The translations under genes and the position numbers were made by a program. Positions 1-7,307 of a DNA stretch of 14,308 nucleotides are shown here, one piece after another (position 1 is the first letter of the stretch; each line of letters starts with the position of its first letter). The DNA lies in NCBI GenBank assembly GCA_037969115.1, contig JBBKWQ010000213.1, forward strand, positions 1 to 14,308, in the 5' to 3' direction. The DNA is from JBBKWQ01 sp037969115 (GTDB lineage: Bacteria; Actinomycetota; Acidimicrobiia; Acidimicrobiales; Ilumatobacteraceae). The notes under the pieces are model-generated. The model saw only the letters and a program-made list of their open reading frames with translations. It searched no databases and had not been told where the DNA came from.

Positions 1-1719
1 ACGCTCGACCTCGTTGCCGGCGTGCTCGCACTGAGAAGCAGCGTCGTGCCGGACGTGGGCGTACTCGAGCGTCCCGAGCATGCCGTGACGGCAGCGTTCC
101 CGCCAGCTCCGGGCGCGTCACTGGCGGGTTCGTCGCTCGCTTTCGCCGCCTCGTTCGACGCCGACCGCGCACATCACGCTCCAGCGACCTGCTTCAACGG
201 AAAGGTCGAGCGCCCGCGACTCTTCGATTCGATCGCTCCCGGTGCAGCACCTCTCGCCGAGTGGGACTTTTCAATCGACATCCCGACCGACCGAATCCGC
301 GACATCGGGCCAAACGGATACGACGGATCCGTGCACAACATGCCGACTCGCGGAATCCGTGGTGCCGGATGGACAGGCGACCACCTGACCTGGATGGCGC
401 AACCGTCGGGCTACGCCGCGATCCATTTCCACGACACCGACCTCGCCGACGCCGGATGGAAGACCAGCCTGACGTACGACGTTCCGGTCGATCTCGCCAG
501 CGGTTGCTACGCCCTGCGGGTCCAACCGGCCGACGACTCGACTCCGGAGTTCTACGTTCCGTTCTTCGTCCGTCCCGCAGCCGACAGCCCCCGAGCTCAG
601 ATCGCGTTCATCGTTCCGACGACGACATACGGCGCCTACGCCAACATGCACCTTCGCGTCACCGCTCAGTTCAACGAGCTTGCCCACGGTCGGTTGACGG
701 TGCTCGACAGCACCGATTTCGTGCTCTTGCGGATGCCCGAACTCGGCAGGTCGACCTACGACGTGCATCGCGACGGCAGCCCAGTCGTGTACTCGAGTAT
801 GAATCGGCCGGTGACCAACTTCAGGCCGACGGGGCGGATGTACAAGTTCTGTCTGGATCTGATGATCGTCGACTGGCTCGATGCGATGGGCTACGAGTTC
901 GACGTGATCACCGACGACGACATCAACGCCGAAGGAGTTGCAGCGCTCGATCCGTACCGGGTGGTGCTCACCGGCTCGCACCCGGAGTACACAACCCGAC
1001 CCCAGATCGACGCCCACGAGCAGTACCTCGCCGGTGGTGGTCGTTTGATGTACCTCGGAGGGAACGGGTTCTACTCGGCCGCCGAGATCCCGCCGAGCAG
1101 CCCGGACATCGTCGAGGTCAGGCGGCCGGGACAGGACAACCTCTGGCGTGTCAACCACGCTGAAGCTGCGTCGAGCAGTTCCGGTCTGCCGACCGGGCTG
1201 TGGCGGAACATCGGACGACCCGAGAACGCGCTGACCGGTGTCGGTTTCATCACACAGGGTTTCGACGCCTGCACCTACTACGAGCGATCACCGTCGAGCC
1301 GGCATCCTCGCGTGTCGTGGATCTTCGACGGCCTCGACCCCGATGCGGTGATCGGGGACTTCGGGATCCTGCAGGGCGGTGCTGCCGGGTACGAGATCGA
1401 CCGTCACGACATCACCAAGGGATCGCCACGACACAGCGTGGTCGTGGCATCCTCCGGTGGGCACAGCAACCTGTACGACCTGATGGTCCCCTCGATTCTG
1501 GACACGCTCCCCGACCCGTCGCGCCAGCAGGATCCGATCCGAGCCGACATGGTGTTCTTCGAGACTGGACACGGTGGAGCGGTCTTCTCGGTCGGATCGA
1601 TCGCATGGACCGGGAGCCTCAGCCACGCCGAGTACGCCAACTCGGTCAGTCGCGTCACACAGAACGTGCTCGATCGATTCGCCGACCCCAAACCTTTGGT
1701 GGTCCCCGACGATGTGTGA
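1..1719 (+). CDS. N,N-dimethylformamidase large (beta) subunit-like protein, 5'-partial
   Basis: The frame is open from base 1, so the 5' end lies outside the window. The GTG at 22 is only an internal codon. The visible 572 codons resemble the central and C-terminal parts of the dimethylformamidase large-subunit family, whose characterised members are about 760 residues and hydrolyse small amides. Seen here: a family-like NGKVERPRLFDS segment (nt 196-231) in what should be the LamG-like region, then a TYGAYAN segment (nt 625-645). The catalytic-type domain follows, with SHPEY (nt 976-990), GGNGFY (nt 1057-1074) and FFETGHGGAVFS (nt 1555-1590). Known DMFase uses iron held by two Tyr and one Glu; the Tyr of HPEY and NGFY and a downstream Glu are candidates, but I cannot assign the ligands. 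No small (alpha) subunit gene is visible; it could lie upstream. The true substrate is unknown and could be another amide. Confidence 0.72.
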   Translation, partial: TLDLVAGVLALRSSVVPDVGVLERPEHAVTAAFPPAPGASLAGSSLAFAASFDADRAHHAPATCFNGKVERPRLFDSIAPGAAPLAEWDFSIDIPTDRIRDIGPNGYDGSVHNMPTRGIRGAGWTGDHLTWMAQPSGYAAIHFHDTDLADAGWKTSLTYDVPVDLASGCYALRVQPADDSTPEFYVPFFVRPAADSPRAQIAFIVPTTTYGAYANMHLRVTAQFNELAHGRLTVLDSTDFVLLRMPELGRSTYDVHRDGSPVVYSSMNRPVTNFRPTGRMYKFCLDLMIVDWLDAMGYEFDVITDDDINAEGVAALDPYRVVLTGSHPEYTTRPQIDAHEQYLAGGGRLMYLGGNGFYSAAEIPPSSPDIVEVRRPGQDNLWRVNHAEAASSSSGLPTGLWRNIGRPENALTGVGFITQGFDACTYYERSPSSRHPRVSWIFDGLDPDAVIGDFGILQGGAAGYEIDRHDITKGSPRHSVVVASSGGHSNLYDLMVPSILDTLPDPSRQQDPIRADMVFFETGHGGAVFSVGSIAWTGSLSHAEYANSVSRVTQNVLDRFADPKPLVVPDDV

Positions 1720-1773
1720 TCAATGGACGGGAATCGTTTGCATGCCATGCTGAGAAGGGAATAAGGTCAGTTT

Positions 1774-1789
1774 CTGGAAACGTATCCTG
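1774..1789. promoter_or_regulatory. Putative LacI-family operator upstream of the enolase-superfamily gene
   Basis: TCTGGAAACGTATCCTGA (1773-1790) is an 18-bp imperfect palindrome with 7 of 9 positions paired around a central CG. It fits the LacI/GalR half-site style TGGAAAC/GTTTCCA. It lies 47 bp before the ATG at 1837 and shares the 10-mer CTGGAAACGT with sites at 3104 and 4185. The LacI-family regulator two genes downstream is the obvious candidate to bind it. No convincing -35/-10 pair was found around it. Confidence 0.6.
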
Positions 1790-1836
1790 ACTGCTGAAAC
1801 GCTGATGCCGAGGATGAGACAAGGGACACCGCACGA

Positions 1837-2985
1837 ATGAACGCTCCGATGAGCTCAACCATTCCACGACCGGGCGAGGCGCTCGAGATCACGAGCATCG
1901 AGCAGATCCCGATCCTGGTTCCGCTCGGGCGGGAGTACAAGGGCAGCTACTACTCGATGACCCATCGCGCCACCGTGTTGACGCGGGTTCACACCTCAGC
2001 CGGTCTCGTCGGCACCGCGTACGCGGCCGACGAGGAACACACGATGTTCGAGATCATGAAGGTCGTCACCAACGAGATCGCACCGCGACTCATCGGTCAG
2101 AACGCGCTTGCCATCGAACGATGCTGGGAGCTCGCCTTTCCGGTCACCTTCGACCAGCTTCGCGACCGACGGATCGGCCTCGTAGCGTTGGCCGGCGTCG
2201 ACACCGCCTTGTGGGATCTGTACGGACAGGTCGTCGATCGGCCGCTGTACGAGATCTGGGGCGGTTATCGCGATCGGCTTCCTGTCAACATCATCGGCGG
2301 CTACTACGGCCCAGCCGACCAGATCAAAGCCGAAGTCGAAGAATGGGTGTCGATGGGCTTTCGCGGTTGCAAGTTCAAGCTCGGATCGCAACCGGTCGAG
2401 GTCGACGCCGAGCGAGTCGGCATTTGCCGGGATACCGCCGGCGACGACTTCGTGATCACGATCGACGCCAACCAGGGCTACACGCTGCAGGAGGCGTTGC
2501 GGCTCTGTGAACGCGTCAAGGAGTTCGACATCCGGTGGTTCGAAGAACCGTGCCGTTGGTCCAACGATGCGCGGGACATGAGTGAGGTGCGTGCACGCGG
2601 TGGTATCCCCGTGTGCGCCGGGCAGAGTGAGCACTCGCCCGGCGGATGCCGAGACCTCATGCACGCCGGCGCTATTGACGTGTGCAACTTCGACTCGTCG
2701 TGGGCCGGCGGCCCGACCAACTGGCGGCGAAATGCCGCCGTCGCTCACGTGTACAGCGTGGAGCTGGCACACCATGAGGAACCACACATCGCGGCCCACC
2801 TGCTCGCCAGCCAGTCGATCGGCACCTACCTCGAGGTCTTCCACCCGGATCGCGACCCGATCTGGTGGAACCTGATTCTGAATCGGCCCGAACTCGTCGA
2901 CGGCCAGATAGAAGTTCCACGAGGTGCCGGTCTCGGGTGGCACTACGACGAGGCATTCATCGAGAAGTACCGAGCCGACCGCTGA
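1837..2985 (+). CDS. Mandelate racemase/muconate lactonizing enzyme family protein (enolase superfamily), probable acid-sugar dehydratase or racemase
   Basis: This 382-residue protein has an N-terminal capping domain (about 15-140) and a (beta/alpha)7-beta barrel. Residues fit the mandelate racemase subgroup by spacing: K179-x-K181 matches MR K164/K166, D210 and E236 match metal ligands D195/E221, the D286-H313 dyad matches D270/H297, and E333 matches E317. The expected third metal ligand (MR E247) aligns with Q263 in an AGQSE motif, so E265 may take its place. The family abstracts a proton alpha to a carboxylate, giving dehydration of sugar acids or racemisation; the substrate cannot be read from sequence. 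The ATG at 1837 is preceded by AAGGGA at 1821-1826. An in-frame ATG at 1849 is an alternative. It lies 117 bp after the amidase-like gene and 105 bp before the LacI-family gene, and a LacI-like operator precedes it. Confidence 0.88.
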   Translation: MNAPMSSTIPRPGEALEITSIEQIPILVPLGREYKGSYYSMTHRATVLTRVHTSAGLVGTAYAADEEHTMFEIMKVVTNEIAPRLIGQNALAIERCWELAFPVTFDQLRDRRIGLVALAGVDTALWDLYGQVVDRPLYEIWGGYRDRLPVNIIGGYYGPADQIKAEVEEWVSMGFRGCKFKLGSQPVEVDAERVGICRDTAGDDFVITIDANQGYTLQEALRLCERVKEFDIRWFEEPCRWSNDARDMSEVRARGGIPVCAGQSEHSPGGCRDLMHAGAIDVCNFDSSWAGGPTNWRRNAAVAHVYSVELAHHEEPHIAAHLLASQSIGTYLEVFHPDRDPIWWNLILNRPELVDGQIEVPRGAGLGWHYDEAFIEKYRADR

Positions 2986-3090
2986 CTCGGCGAGAACCGA
3001 ACACCGAACTCCCTGGTTCTGCGGCGCTTCAGCTGTCGCAGAGCTTCCCAATGTTGGATTTCCGGCTGAGTAGCCACACGATGGGCCAGA

Positions 3091-4140
3091 ATGGTCGCAA
3101 TGTCTGGAAACGTCAACAGCGGACCCGCACCGAAGCCAGGGATCAAGGACGTCGCCGAGCGTGCTGGCGTGGCGATCTCGTCGGTCTCGCGAGTCCTGTC
3201 CGGACACCCCGACGTCAGTGCCACGATGCGCGCCGCCGTGACGAACGCCGTTCGAGAACTCGGGTACCGCCCGAACTCTTTGGCGAGAGGCCTCCGTAGC
3301 CAGCGCAGCATGTCGGTCGGATTCTCCGTGGCCGACATCGCCAACCCGATCTTCGCCGACATCGTCGGCGGCGCCGAACGGGAGTTGCGCTCGGCGGGAT
3401 ACTCCATGATCCTCACGAACTCCGAAGGCAATGCCAATCTCGACGCCGACAACATCGCGCTGCTCGAGGACCGTCAGGTCGACGGGCTGCTCCTGTCGCT
3501 GACCCAGGAGGATCACCCAGAAGTCGCTCGGGCCCTCGCGTCGTCGTCATTGCCCATCGTGCTGCTCGACCGTGACCGCCCCGAGGGCGTACTCGCCCTG
3601 CGGGCGGTCTTCGATCACCGTGCCGGCATGACCGAAGCCACCAATCACCTCCTCGATCTCGGGCATCGAGATTTCGGAATCATCGCTGGCGGTCCGGCAC
3701 TCCCTGCGCGCGATCGTCGCACTGCCATCGAGGAGACCCTGTGGGCACGCGGCGGCCGGAGCACCACAGTCGAGGGCAGCTTCGGCGTCGAGGGCGGCTA
3801 TCGGGGGGCGATGGCGCTGCTGAAGCGCAATCCACGACCGACAGCAGTGATCGCTGCGGGCAACACGTTGATGGCGGGAGCGCTGAGAGCCATCCACGAG
3901 CTCGGGCTCGAAGTCGGGCGAGACGTGTCATTCGTCGGGTGTGACAACGTGCTCATCGCCGAGCTGCACAATCCGCCGATCGCAGTCGTCTACCGCGATG
4001 CGACGAGGCTCGGGGAGGAGGGCGCCAAGCTGCTGCTCCAGGCGCTCGGCGCCGAAGATCCGAAGCACCTCACCATGGACGATGTGACGCTTCAGACGCA
4101 TTTCATGGCCCGCCCCAGTTGCAGCGCTCCCCCGATCTGA
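3091..4140 (+). CDS. LacI/GalR-family transcriptional regulator
   Basis: This 349-residue protein has the full LacI-family layout. The N-terminal helix-turn-helix is at about 17-40 (IKDVAERAGVAISSVSRVLS). The hinge region is RPNSLARGLRS (60-70). The periplasmic-binding-protein-like effector domain starts near residue 75 with SVGFSVADIANPIFADIV, includes VDGLLLS, and closes with a VSFVGCDN segment near residue 287. The effector is unknown, but by position it is likely the substrate or product of the adjacent enolase-superfamily enzyme. Starts at ATG 3091 or ATG 3100 are both possible and neither has a clear Shine-Dalgarno sequence. An operator-like CTGGAAACGT overlaps the start region, which suggests autorepression. 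Copies of the same 10-mer lie before the upstream enzyme and after this gene. Confidence 0.92.
   Translation: MVAMSGNVNSGPAPKPGIKDVAERAGVAISSVSRVLSGHPDVSATMRAAVTNAVRELGYRPNSLARGLRSQRSMSVGFSVADIANPIFADIVGGAERELRSAGYSMILTNSEGNANLDADNIALLEDRQVDGLLLSLTQEDHPEVARALASSSLPIVLLDRDRPEGVLALRAVFDHRAGMTEATNHLLDLGHRDFGIIAGGPALPARDRRTAIEETLWARGGRSTTVEGSFGVEGGYRGAMALLKRNPRPTAVIAAGNTLMAGALRAIHELGLEVGRDVSFVGCDNVLIAELHNPPIAVVYRDATRLGEEGAKLLLQALGAEDPKHLTMDDVTLQTHFMARPSCSAPPI
3104..3119. promoter_or_regulatory. Putative LacI-family operator overlapping the lacI start codon region
   Basis: CTGGAAACGTCAACAG contains the same CTGGAAACGT 10-mer as the sites at 1774 and 4185. The left half-site is perfect. The right half pairs at 4 of 7 positions, plus the outermost C/G pair. 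It lies within the first codons of the regulator, a position compatible with autorepression. It also encodes residues near the N-terminus, so part of the match could be coincidental coding sequence. Confidence 0.4.
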
Positions 4141-4184
4141 GCGCCCGCTCGACCGAGTTTGACACCGGTCAGGCTCGTACGAAA

Positions 4185-4200
4185 CTGGAAACGTTTGCGA
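4185..4200. promoter_or_regulatory. Putative LacI-family operator before the dehydrogenase remnant
   Basis: CTGGAAACGTTTGCGA is the third copy of the CTGGAAACGT 10-mer. Around the central CG, TGGAAAC pairs with GTTTGCG at 5 of 7 positions, including an unbroken AAACGTTT core. A TTGACA hexamer at 4159-4164 just upstream could be a -35 box, with its -10 region overlapping this site, although no good -10 hexamer is seen. The gene it would once have controlled is the degenerate short-chain dehydrogenase beginning near 4280. Confidence 0.5.
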
Positions 4201-4277
4201 GTCATCCTCGAGACCCTTCCGGTTTCGACGGTCGATCAGCGAGCAGCCGAACGGTACAGAACGAATCTGATCACTGG

Positions 4278-4593
4278 GCTGTGATGGTTCCCGGTGCCGG
4301 GGGCGGTATCGGACGTCCACCGCCGCGGCGTTCGCGACCGCCGGGGCTACCGGCGTGCGTCGATCTGGACCGAGATGCTCACTGCAGAGATCGCCGGCCA
4401 ACCGACTGTCGGCTGCCCATTGGTCACCGATCTGGCGATGTCGTCTCGTCCGTGCACCGTTCGACGAGGCCGAGCGACGGGCGGGGCCGCTGGAACGACG
4501 AAGTCCGCAACGGGCTCGCATCCTCAACTCCTCGCCGCAAATCCGGGAGTGCCAAACGCTCGCCGAACGGACGGACGCGAAGTCGTGACCAGT
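4278..4593 (+). pseudogene. Degenerate N-terminal remnant of a short-chain dehydrogenase/reductase (SDR)
   Basis: No single frame is coherent, but stitching the three + frames recovers an SDR N-terminus in the right order. AVMVPGAGGGIGR (4278-4316) is the Rossmann TGxxxGIG region, with Pro where Thr is usual. After a frame change comes STAAAFATAGATGV (from about 4315), then VDLDRD (about 4358-4375). Next is a TAEIAGQPTVGC...VTDL stretch (about 4381-4435), then RLVRAPFDEAERRAGPLE (about 4444-4497), and finally ILNSSP...LAE (about 4528-4572), which matches the region after the NNAG motif. At least four frame shifts are needed. The catalytic Tyr-x-x-x-Lys half is absent, because a hairpin at 4599 follows directly. 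Neighbours are intact, so this is unlikely to be general sequencing error. It was probably once a dehydrogenase acting with the enolase-superfamily enzyme. The assignment rests on reading by eye. Confidence 0.55.
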
Positions 4594-4598
4594 TGAAC

Positions 4599-4634
4599 GA
4601 AGGGCTGGTCGTGCGTACGGTCGACCAGCCCTTC
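4599..4634 (+). terminator. Strong hairpin, probable transcription terminator of the LacI block
   Basis: GAAGGGCTGGTCG (4599-4611) and CGACCAGCCCTTC (4622-4634) form a perfect 13-bp stem with a 10-base loop, TGCGTACGGT. No T-run follows on either strand, so it would be a U-less terminator of the kind often proposed in actinobacteria. It lies right after the last frame of the dehydrogenase remnant and 132 bp before the next + strand gene, which suits a terminator separating the two transcription units. Confidence 0.6.
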
Positions 4635-4766
4635 AGCATCTTCCCCAGCCGGTTGAAGCGCAAAACAGTCGTGACGTGCTCGATTGCCGGCGGTGTGGCG
4701 CGACATACTGAAGTGCATGAGTCGCGATGCCACTGGAGTACGAACCTTGCGGGAGCGTCCGAACAC

Positions 4767-5414
4767 ATGAGTGTCGGCGCCGATCATCGAACACTGCGCG
4801 AGCTGGTCGCAGACGCGATCCTCGAACGGATCTTGCGTGGCGATCTTCCGCCCGGTACTCGACTCTACGAAGACAAGTTGGCCGCAGAGCTCGGCGTTTC
4901 CCGCAACCCGGTTCGTGAGTCGATCCGAGCGCTCGAGGCGACCGGCCTGATCGAGGTCATCCCGCGCAAGGGTGCGTACGTCGTGGAAATCGACCGCACC
5001 GACTTGGTCCACTTGCTTGGCGTCCGCTCGGTGCTCGAGGCCTATGCGGCGGCGCTGGCGGCGAGGAACTGTACCGAGGAGTGCGTTGAGGCGCTCGACA
5101 GCTACATCGCCGAGGGTGTCGAGGCGTCTCGACGGGACGATCTCGTCCGGGCTGCCGAGTGTCACCGCGGCTTTCACCTGACGATCGAGTCCGCCTCCGG
5201 CAATCCTTACATCGCGCAAACCGCGGGGCCGCTCCGGAACCGCACGGAGCTGGTCTTCTCGATGTTGTCCGATCATCGGAGCGTGTTGAGCTGGGAAGAG
5301 CACCAACGGATTCGTGACGCCATCGCGTCTGGTGAGCCCGAACTCGCCAGGGCACGAGCCACGGAGCACATGGTCGGCGTGATCGACGACCTCGTTCGCA
5401 CCACCCCGTCGTGA
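4767..5414 (+). CDS. GntR-family transcriptional regulator, FCD subfamily
   Basis: This 215-residue protein has a winged helix-turn-helix at about 8-75, with PPGTRLYEDKLAAELGVS and the recognition helix SRNPVRES. A helical FCD ligand-binding domain spans about 80-210. Putative metal/ligand His residues are H137 (GFHL), H179 (EEHQ) and H201 (TEHM); their spacing of 42 and 22 is usual for FCD proteins. The ATG at 4767 was chosen because GGGAG lies at 4751-4755 and the protein then begins where the family usually does. The frame stays open far upstream, but that part has no homology-like features. The stop overlaps the start of the FAD enzyme gene, so the two are co-translated, and the regulator probably senses that enzyme's substrate or product. 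Its recognition helix is nearly the same as that of the GntR at 13943. Confidence 0.9.
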   Translation: MSVGADHRTLRELVADAILERILRGDLPPGTRLYEDKLAAELGVSRNPVRESIRALEATGLIEVIPRKGAYVVEIDRTDLVHLLGVRSVLEAYAAALAARNCTEECVEALDSYIAEGVEASRRDDLVRAAECHRGFHLTIESASGNPYIAQTAGPLRNRTELVFSMLSDHRSVLSWEEHQRIRDAIASGEPELARARATEHMVGVIDDLVRTTPS

Positions 5415-6538
5415 CGTCCGGCGCCACGGCCGATGTCGTCGTGATCGGGGCTGGCGTGGCGGGCGCGTCCGCTGCATGGGCGTTGTCTCGCGAGCTGGAC
5501 GTCGTGCTCGTCGAACTCGAGGCCCAGCCGGGCCAGCACGCGAGCGGACGATCTGCCGCAGTCATCTCCGAGACCTCGGGCCTCCCCGTGGTGTGCGCTC
5601 TCGCCGCAGCATCGCGTGCGTTCTTCGCCGATCCACCCGCAGACGTCACCGACTCGAGCCTGTTGTCGCCGCGGGGTCTGATGTGGGTGTCGTCGGCGAC
5701 GTCGGTCGGACAACTTTCCTCGCTCGCTGCATCGGCACAGTCGATCGGCATACGGGCCGACCTCCTCGACGTGACCGCGGCGTGTGATCGCGTCACTGTC
5801 CTTCGTCGCGAGTGGTTGGGAGGCGCGCTGCTGGAACCGGATGCGATGTCGATCGATGTCGCACGCCTCCTCAGCGGATTCCTCACCGGATTCCGCGCAC
5901 ATGGCGGCACCCTCCGTCTCACATCGCCGGCGCTCCGACTCCAGCCGCTCGCCAAGGGCTGGCGCGTGACATGCGGTGACGGCGCGACGATCGAGTGCGA
6001 CCACGTCGTGAACGCTGCGGGCGCCTGGGCAGACATCATCGCCGAGCGGGCCGGTCTCCCCCGGCTCGGGCTCCGGCCGTTGCTCCGAACCGCCTTCACG
6101 TTCCCGATCGACGACGCGCAGGGTTGGCCACTGGTGATGGATGTGGACAGCCGGTTCTACTTCGAACCGGAAGGTCCGGGGCTCCTTGCATCACCCGCTG
6201 ACGAAACACCGACCGAGCCGTGCGATGCACGCGCGGACGATCTCGCGATAGCGATGGCGACCGACGCGCTCTGGGAGGCCACAACCATCCGTGTCCGGGG
6301 AGTGCGGAGCACGTGGGCCGGGCTCCGGACGTTCGCGACCGATCGCATCCCGGTGGTCGGCGAGGACCCCACCGCTCCGGGGTTCTACTGGTTGGCGGGC
6401 CAAGGCGGAGCGGGGATCAAGACCGCTCCTGCGCTGGCCGGGGTGATCTCGGCGCTCGTCACCGGTGCCGACCTTCCCCCATCGGTGACGCGATTCGGCA
6501 TCGAGGTCGACCAACTCTCACCCGAACGATTCCGCTGA
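5411..6538 (+). CDS. FAD-dependent oxidoreductase of the DAO family, D-arginine/D-amino-acid dehydrogenase-like
   Basis: This 375-residue protein starts at GTG 5411 within the GTGA overlap with the upstream regulator. The dinucleotide-binding motif GAGVAG is at 13-18 and the ribose-binding Glu at 35 (LVELE). The family motif QPGQHASGRSAA is at 39-50. SRAFFADPP (68-76), WAGLR (302-306) and GQGGAG (330-335) follow the order seen in Pseudomonas D-arginine dehydrogenase, as I recall that protein. The arginine of WAGLR, expected to hold the substrate carboxylate, is kept. The side-chain-contacting positions I recall as H48, Y53 and E87 there align to V51, Ser56 and Leu90 (RSAAVISETSG; SPRGLM), so D-arginine itself is unlikely. 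It should oxidise an amine or imino acid to the imine, passing electrons to a carrier or oxygen. It has no signal peptide and is cytoplasmic. It ends 39 bp from the convergent TauE-like gene. Confidence 0.85.
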   Translation: MTSGATADVVVIGAGVAGASAAWALSRELDVVLVELEAQPGQHASGRSAAVISETSGLPVVCALAAASRAFFADPPADVTDSSLLSPRGLMWVSSATSVGQLSSLAASAQSIGIRADLLDVTAACDRVTVLRREWLGGALLEPDAMSIDVARLLSGFLTGFRAHGGTLRLTSPALRLQPLAKGWRVTCGDGATIECDHVVNAAGAWADIIAERAGLPRLGLRPLLRTAFTFPIDDAQGWPLVMDVDSRFYFEPEGPGLLASPADETPTEPCDARADDLAIAMATDALWEATTIRVRGVRSTWAGLRTFATDRIPVVGEDPTAPGFYWLAGQGGAGIKTAPALAGVISALVTGADLPPSVTRFGIEVDQLSPERFR

Positions 6539-6577
6539 GCGGACACCATCGAGCGGATACCACGCCCGACGCGGCGA

Positions 6578-7300
6578 TCAGATCACTTGGCGGAGCAGGA
6601 TCGAGATCGCGGAGAGGGCAGCGAATGCGAGCACCGCTCGACGCGTGTAGCCGCGATCGAGGTAGCGGTTCGACCAACGCGAGACGAGGAACCCGACGAG
6701 CACAGTCGGTATCAAGACCGAGGTGATGACGAGATCGTGCCGATCGAACTCCCCGACCACGATCAGCGCCACCAGCGAGAACGTCGCGCCAAATGCCATG
6801 AACGCAGCGAGTGAAGCCCTCAGTTCAGGGCCCTGTTCGCGTTGGAGTAGCAACGCCATCGGTGGGCCCCCGACAGATGTTGCGGTCCCCATGAACCCCG
6901 ACCCGACGCCGGCCACGAACATCGCCCGCTTCGTCGGGTCGACGCCGAGGCCTGCGACACTCAGCGTCACCGCGAGCAGAAGTGCGAACCCGAACATCGC
7001 AGCCAGCCATCGCTGATCGAGGAGGACCACAGCGACCGATCCGAGCACGGTACCGGGCACCCGCCCAGCGATAGCCCATGACACTCGACGCACATCGAGC
7101 GAGCTTCGCTCACGCCACGCAACGAGGTAGGTGAGGGGGACGCCGATCCCCAGCACGACGCCGGGAACCAGCGAGGCATCGATCATCACGAGCACCGGCG
7201 CAGCGACGAGGCCCAACCCGAAACCGAGCGACCCCTGGATGCAGGCACCCAGGAACACGGCGACGACGGCGATCGCGAACTCGGCCAATGTCAGCGTCAC
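6578..7300 (-). CDS. TauE/SafE-family membrane permease (second of a pair)
   Basis: This protein of about 240 residues is almost entirely hydrophobic, with roughly seven to eight membrane segments split into two halves. GACIQGSLGFGLGLVAAPVL near the N-terminus and a GSGFMGTATSVGGPPMAL repeat in the middle are the glycine-rich re-entrant motifs of the TauE/SafE (DUF81) family. Members export sulfite, sulfoacetate or other organic anions from the cytoplasm; the substrate here is unknown. The start is uncertain. GTG at 7300, giving VTLTLAEF, leaves a 7-bp gap after the upstream permease, whereas TTG at 7321 would overlap that gene by 14 bp. Neither has a good ribosome binding site. It is last in the minus-strand array that begins with the solute-binding protein and is convergent with the FAD enzyme. 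It is divergent in sequence from its neighbour, so the pair is unlikely to be a recent duplication. Confidence 0.85.
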   Translation of the reverse strand: MTLTLAEFAIAVVAVFLGACIQGSLGFGLGLVAAPVLVMIDASLVPGVVLGIGVPLTYLVAWRERSSLDVRRVSWAIAGRVPGTVLGSVAVVLLDQRWLAAMFGFALLLAVTLSVAGLGVDPTKRAMFVAGVGSGFMGTATSVGGPPMALLLQREQGPELRASLAAFMAFGATFSLVALIVVGEFDRHDLVITSVLIPTVLVGFLVSRWSNRYLDRGYTRRAVLAFAALSAISILLRQVI

Positions 7301-7307
7301 GTCGGGC

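Noticed and set aside
1738..1767. Possible promoter TTGCAT...TAAGGT before the enolase-superfamily gene
   Set aside because: The -10 matches only 3 of 6 and the spacer is 18, so it cannot be told from background.
2993..3020. AGAACC...GGTTCT inverted repeat after the enolase-superfamily gene as a terminator
   Set aside because: Only a 6-bp stem with a 16-base loop and no T-run; too weak to call.
1996..3516. A 506-codon open frame on the - strand
   Set aside because: It is antisense to the enolase-superfamily and LacI genes, whose active-site and helix-turn-helix motifs are clear, and has no domain-like features of its own.
4119..4766. N-terminal extension of the first GntR protein back to 4119
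   Set aside because: The extension overlaps lacI, crosses the dehydrogenase remnant and the hairpin, and has no homology-like content. ATG 4767 with GGGAG upstream fits the family length.
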